Shown here: piece after piece, positions 62,494-64,000 of the stretch
Position numbering within the stretch: the stretch's first letter is position 1
Layout of the letters: every line of letters starts with the position of its first letter
Position numbers and translations under genes: made by a program
Assembly: GCA_036703985.1 (NCBI GenBank)
Contig: DATNQN010000137.1
Location: forward strand, 1-64,000
Source of the DNA: Leptolyngbyaceae cyanobacterium
GTDB taxonomy: Bacteria; Cyanobacteriota; Cyanobacteriia; Cyanobacteriales; Aerosakkonemataceae
Direction of reading: 5' to 3'
Length of the DNA stretch: 64,000 nucleotides
The notes under the pieces: generated by a model
What the model saw: only the letters and a program-made list of their open reading frames with translations
What the model was told of the DNA's origin: nothing
Databases searched by the model: none

Positions 62494-63549
62494 ATGACTG
62501 TATCAAGCATTAAGCCACAGAACTTGGCACCTACTTTTAAAGCTTCAGAACTACGCCTGAGAGATATATTGAGGACTCTGCCTAAAGATGTCTTTATCAA
62601 AAATCGGCGCAAAGCTTGGACATCAGTATTCATAAATATTTCCCTAGTTTTTCTAGGCTACTGTAGTATTGCCTTTTCTCCCTGGTTTCTTCTGCCGTTC
62701 GCTTGGATTTTTACGGGTACGGCGTTGACTGGTTTTTTCGTGATCGGGCATGATTGTGGCCATCGGTCATTTGCGAACCGCCGTTGGGTAAACGATTTGG
62801 TGGGTCATGCCATGATGCTGCCTTTAATTTATCCTTTCCACAGTTGGCGCATCCTACATAATTACCACCACAAACATACGAATAAGTTAGATGTAGACAA
62901 TGCTTGGCAACCTTTTAAGCCTGATTTTTACGAAAGCTTAGGCATGGTGAAAAAGTTGGGCTATCAAGGTTTGCGCGGTCGAATTTGGTGGATCGGTTCT
63001 ATCATACATTGGGCGGTTCTGCATTTTAGTTGGTGGGAATTTGAGGGTAAACAACGATCGCAAGTGAAGTTCTCCGCGTTGTTAGTACTGATAACAGCTG
63101 CGATCGCATTTCCAATCATCATCGCTACTCTCGGCATCTGGGGTTTTGTCAAGTTCTGGCTTCTTCCCTGGATGGTTTATCATTTCTGGATGAGTACCTT
63201 CACCCTCGTACACCACACCGATCCGGATATCCCCTTTAAACCAGAAGGTGAGTGGAGCGAAGCTTTAGCTCAATTATCTGGCAGCGTTCACTGCGAATAC
63301 CCTCGTTGGGTAGAATTTCTCTGCCACGATATCAACGTCCACGTTCCCCATCACCTTTCTACTGCCATTCCTTCTTATAACTTGCGGATGGCTCATGCCA
63401 GTTTGAGAGAAAATTGGGGAAATTATCTGCGAGAATATCGGTTCTCTTGGCCTTTAATGAAGCAAATTACCGATAAATGCCACTTGTACAATCCAGAGGA
63501 ATGTTACGAGTCTTTCCAGGACTACAAAGCTAAAAATGTTGAAAAATAG
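62494..63549 (+). CDS. desA: Acyl-lipid delta-12 desaturase (DesA)
   Basis: It introduces the second double bond (delta-12) in membrane glycerolipids, using ferredoxin. 351 residues, the same length as Synechocystis DesA as remembered. Histidine boxes: HDCGH at 86-90, HNYHHKHTN from 122, and HVPHH near 287. Surrounding blocks FFVIGHDCGHRSFANRRWVN and LLPWMVYHFWMSTFTLVHH are typical. Four hydrophobic spans anchor it in the membrane. It ends at a strong terminator. The delta-12 rather than delta-15 call rests on similarity to DesA and should be checked by alignment. Confidence 0.92.
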   Translation: MTVSSIKPQNLAPTFKASELRLRDILRTLPKDVFIKNRRKAWTSVFINISLVFLGYCSIAFSPWFLLPFAWIFTGTALTGFFVIGHDCGHRSFANRRWVNDLVGHAMMLPLIYPFHSWRILHNYHHKHTNKLDVDNAWQPFKPDFYESLGMVKKLGYQGLRGRIWWIGSIIHWAVLHFSWWEFEGKQRSQVKFSALLVLITAAIAFPIIIATLGIWGFVKFWLLPWMVYHFWMSTFTLVHHTDPDIPFKPEGEWSEALAQLSGSVHCEYPRWVEFLCHDINVHVPHHLSTAIPSYNLRMAHASLRENWGNYLREYRFSWPLMKQITDKCHLYNPEECYESFQDYKAKNVEK

Positions 63550-63577
63550 CTAGTAATTATTTCCCCTGTGAGAATTT

Positions 63578-63609
63578 AAGCCCAGATGCGATCGCATCTG
63601 GGCTTTTTT
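63578..63609 (+). terminator. desA terminator
   Basis: AAGCCCAGATGCG and CGCATCTGGGCTT form a stem of about 12 bp around a short AT loop, followed by TTTT. The centre is a GCGATCGC HIP1 octamer. Confidence 0.92.
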
Positions 63610-63648
63610 GCATCTATAAAATAGATATATGGGTAAACGAGGGATTTA

Positions 63649-63681
63649 AGAAACCCGGTTTTTTAGAAAAACCGGATTTCT
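63649..63681. repeat. AGAAACCCGGTTTTT palindrome
   Basis: AGAAACCCGGTTTTT and AAAAACCGGATTTCT form a near-perfect 15-bp stem around TAG. It lies 60 bp before the last gene; similar palindromes are known as dispersed repeats in cyanobacteria. Confidence 0.75.
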
Positions 63682-63740
63682 GGCAAACTACAATCGATTG
63701 AAGGCCAGCAGAAATCTCAGCATCACAAAAATTTTTTAGC

Positions 63741-64000
63741 ATGACAGAATCTAAGCATTCCGAAACTCTGGCATCAAAAAACAAAAGCCTAAATTATCAC
63801 GATGTTTATACTTGTCCGGTCTGTCGCCACGGAGAAATTTCTGTATTGACTCTCACGGAGTCCTTTGCTTGTAACTTTTGCCGCCACATTTTTTCAGCTA
63901 ATCTTGACGAACAATCGCTTATCTTAGCAGATGGTACTCAGCCATTAGCTTGGCGATGGAATGGACGTAGCTGGAAATTAGCACAACAGAAAAATTACGA
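63741..64000 (+). CDS. Zinc-ribbon protein of unknown function (3' part beyond the edge)
   Basis: The frame opens with ATG at 63741 and is open to the end of the window (86 codons). Two CxxC pairs, YTCPVCRHGE (residues about 29-38) and ACNFCRHIFSA (about 50-60), make a zinc ribbon, followed by QPLAWRWNGRSWKL. No further domain is visible. Too short for a functional call. Confidence 0.7.
   Translation, partial: MTESKHSETLASKNKSLNYHDVYTCPVCRHGEISVLTLTESFACNFCRHIFSANLDEQSLILADGTQPLAWRWNGRSWKLAQQKNY

Noticed and set aside
1-64000. tRNA, rRNA, tmRNA or other standard RNA genes
   Set aside because: No T-arm-like GGTTCRA words in a cloverleaf context and no ribosomal sequences were noticed on either strand; a covariance search was not possible.

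Overview
The window is a piece of a cyanobacterial chromosome. It carries a complete psaA-psaB pair (photosystem I core), the cyanobacteria-specific alkane pair (aldehyde deformylating oxygenase and acyl-ACP reductase), a DesA-type acyl-lipid desaturase, an LrtA-type hibernation factor and several small proteins of cyanobacterial type. The octamer GCGATCGC (HIP1) and its core CGATCG occur throughout. The many dispersed palindromes and short tandem repeats between genes fit a filamentous lineage with a repeat-rich genome, but genus and heterocyst ability cannot be read from this stretch. No rRNA, tRNA, CRISPR array, intact transposase or prophage module was seen.

Layout. 1-4.1 kb: an edge-truncated FecR-domain protein diverging from an outer-membrane barrel protein, then a MITE-like element and a mercaptopyruvate sulfurtransferase. 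4.4-9.1 kb: a methyltransferase, a half-size EamA transporter, a TerB/Mo-nitro_C protein, an orphan DNA cytosine-5 methyltransferase and a small exported protein. 9.3-14.9 kb: metal homeostasis, with a TroA/ZnuA-type ABC importer (binding protein divergent from ATPase and permease), an alpha/beta hydrolase and a CDF metal exporter. 15.8-24.7 kb: MscS channel, hibernation factor, LipB, a membrane-anchored coiled-coil protein, an aldo/keto reductase and small conserved proteins. 24.9-34.3 kb (minus strand): a quaternary-amine-type ABC importer with gamma-glutamyltransferase as last gene, then an adenylate cyclase and a large multi-PAS hybrid histidine kinase. 34.5-38.0 kb: an XPB-like helicase, its Bax1-like nuclease partner (DUF790) and a Uma2-type nuclease. 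38.0-41.3 kb: a small AT-rich accessory region with a gene of unknown function, a 42-bp tandem repeat, an XRE regulator, a small putative regulator, and a ParA ATPase carrying an N-terminal HsdR-like nuclease domain, tightly linked to a ParB-like/HhH protein. 41.4-46.3 kb: psaAB with its leader and terminator. 46.4-51.2 kb: a Pro/Glu-rich lipoprotein, an NHLRC2-like thioredoxin/NHL protein and an unrecognised protein. 51.4-53.3 kb: alkane biosynthesis. 53.6-64 kb: an orphan sugar-type permease, a CBS-domain histidine kinase, a hydrolase/DUF4112/YihY cluster, threonine synthase, desA and an edge-truncated zinc-ribbon protein.

Most of the window is ordinary chromosomal housekeeping. The best candidate for something undescribed is the nuclease-ParA plus degenerate ParB/HhH pair at 39351-41259, with the tandem repeat and small regulators beside it. 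The XPB-Bax1-Uma2 cassette is the second. The other notable material is non-coding: a 309-bp element with 19-bp terminal inverted repeats and an apparent 8-bp target duplication; a decamer repeat family (10-bp period) at three loci, one of them inside the metal-transport operon; a heptamer repeat (TAAAATC type) placed in the same orientation directly upstream of six start codons; and an approximately 80-bp palindromic element present twice. All calls come from reading the sequence; no database search was run.
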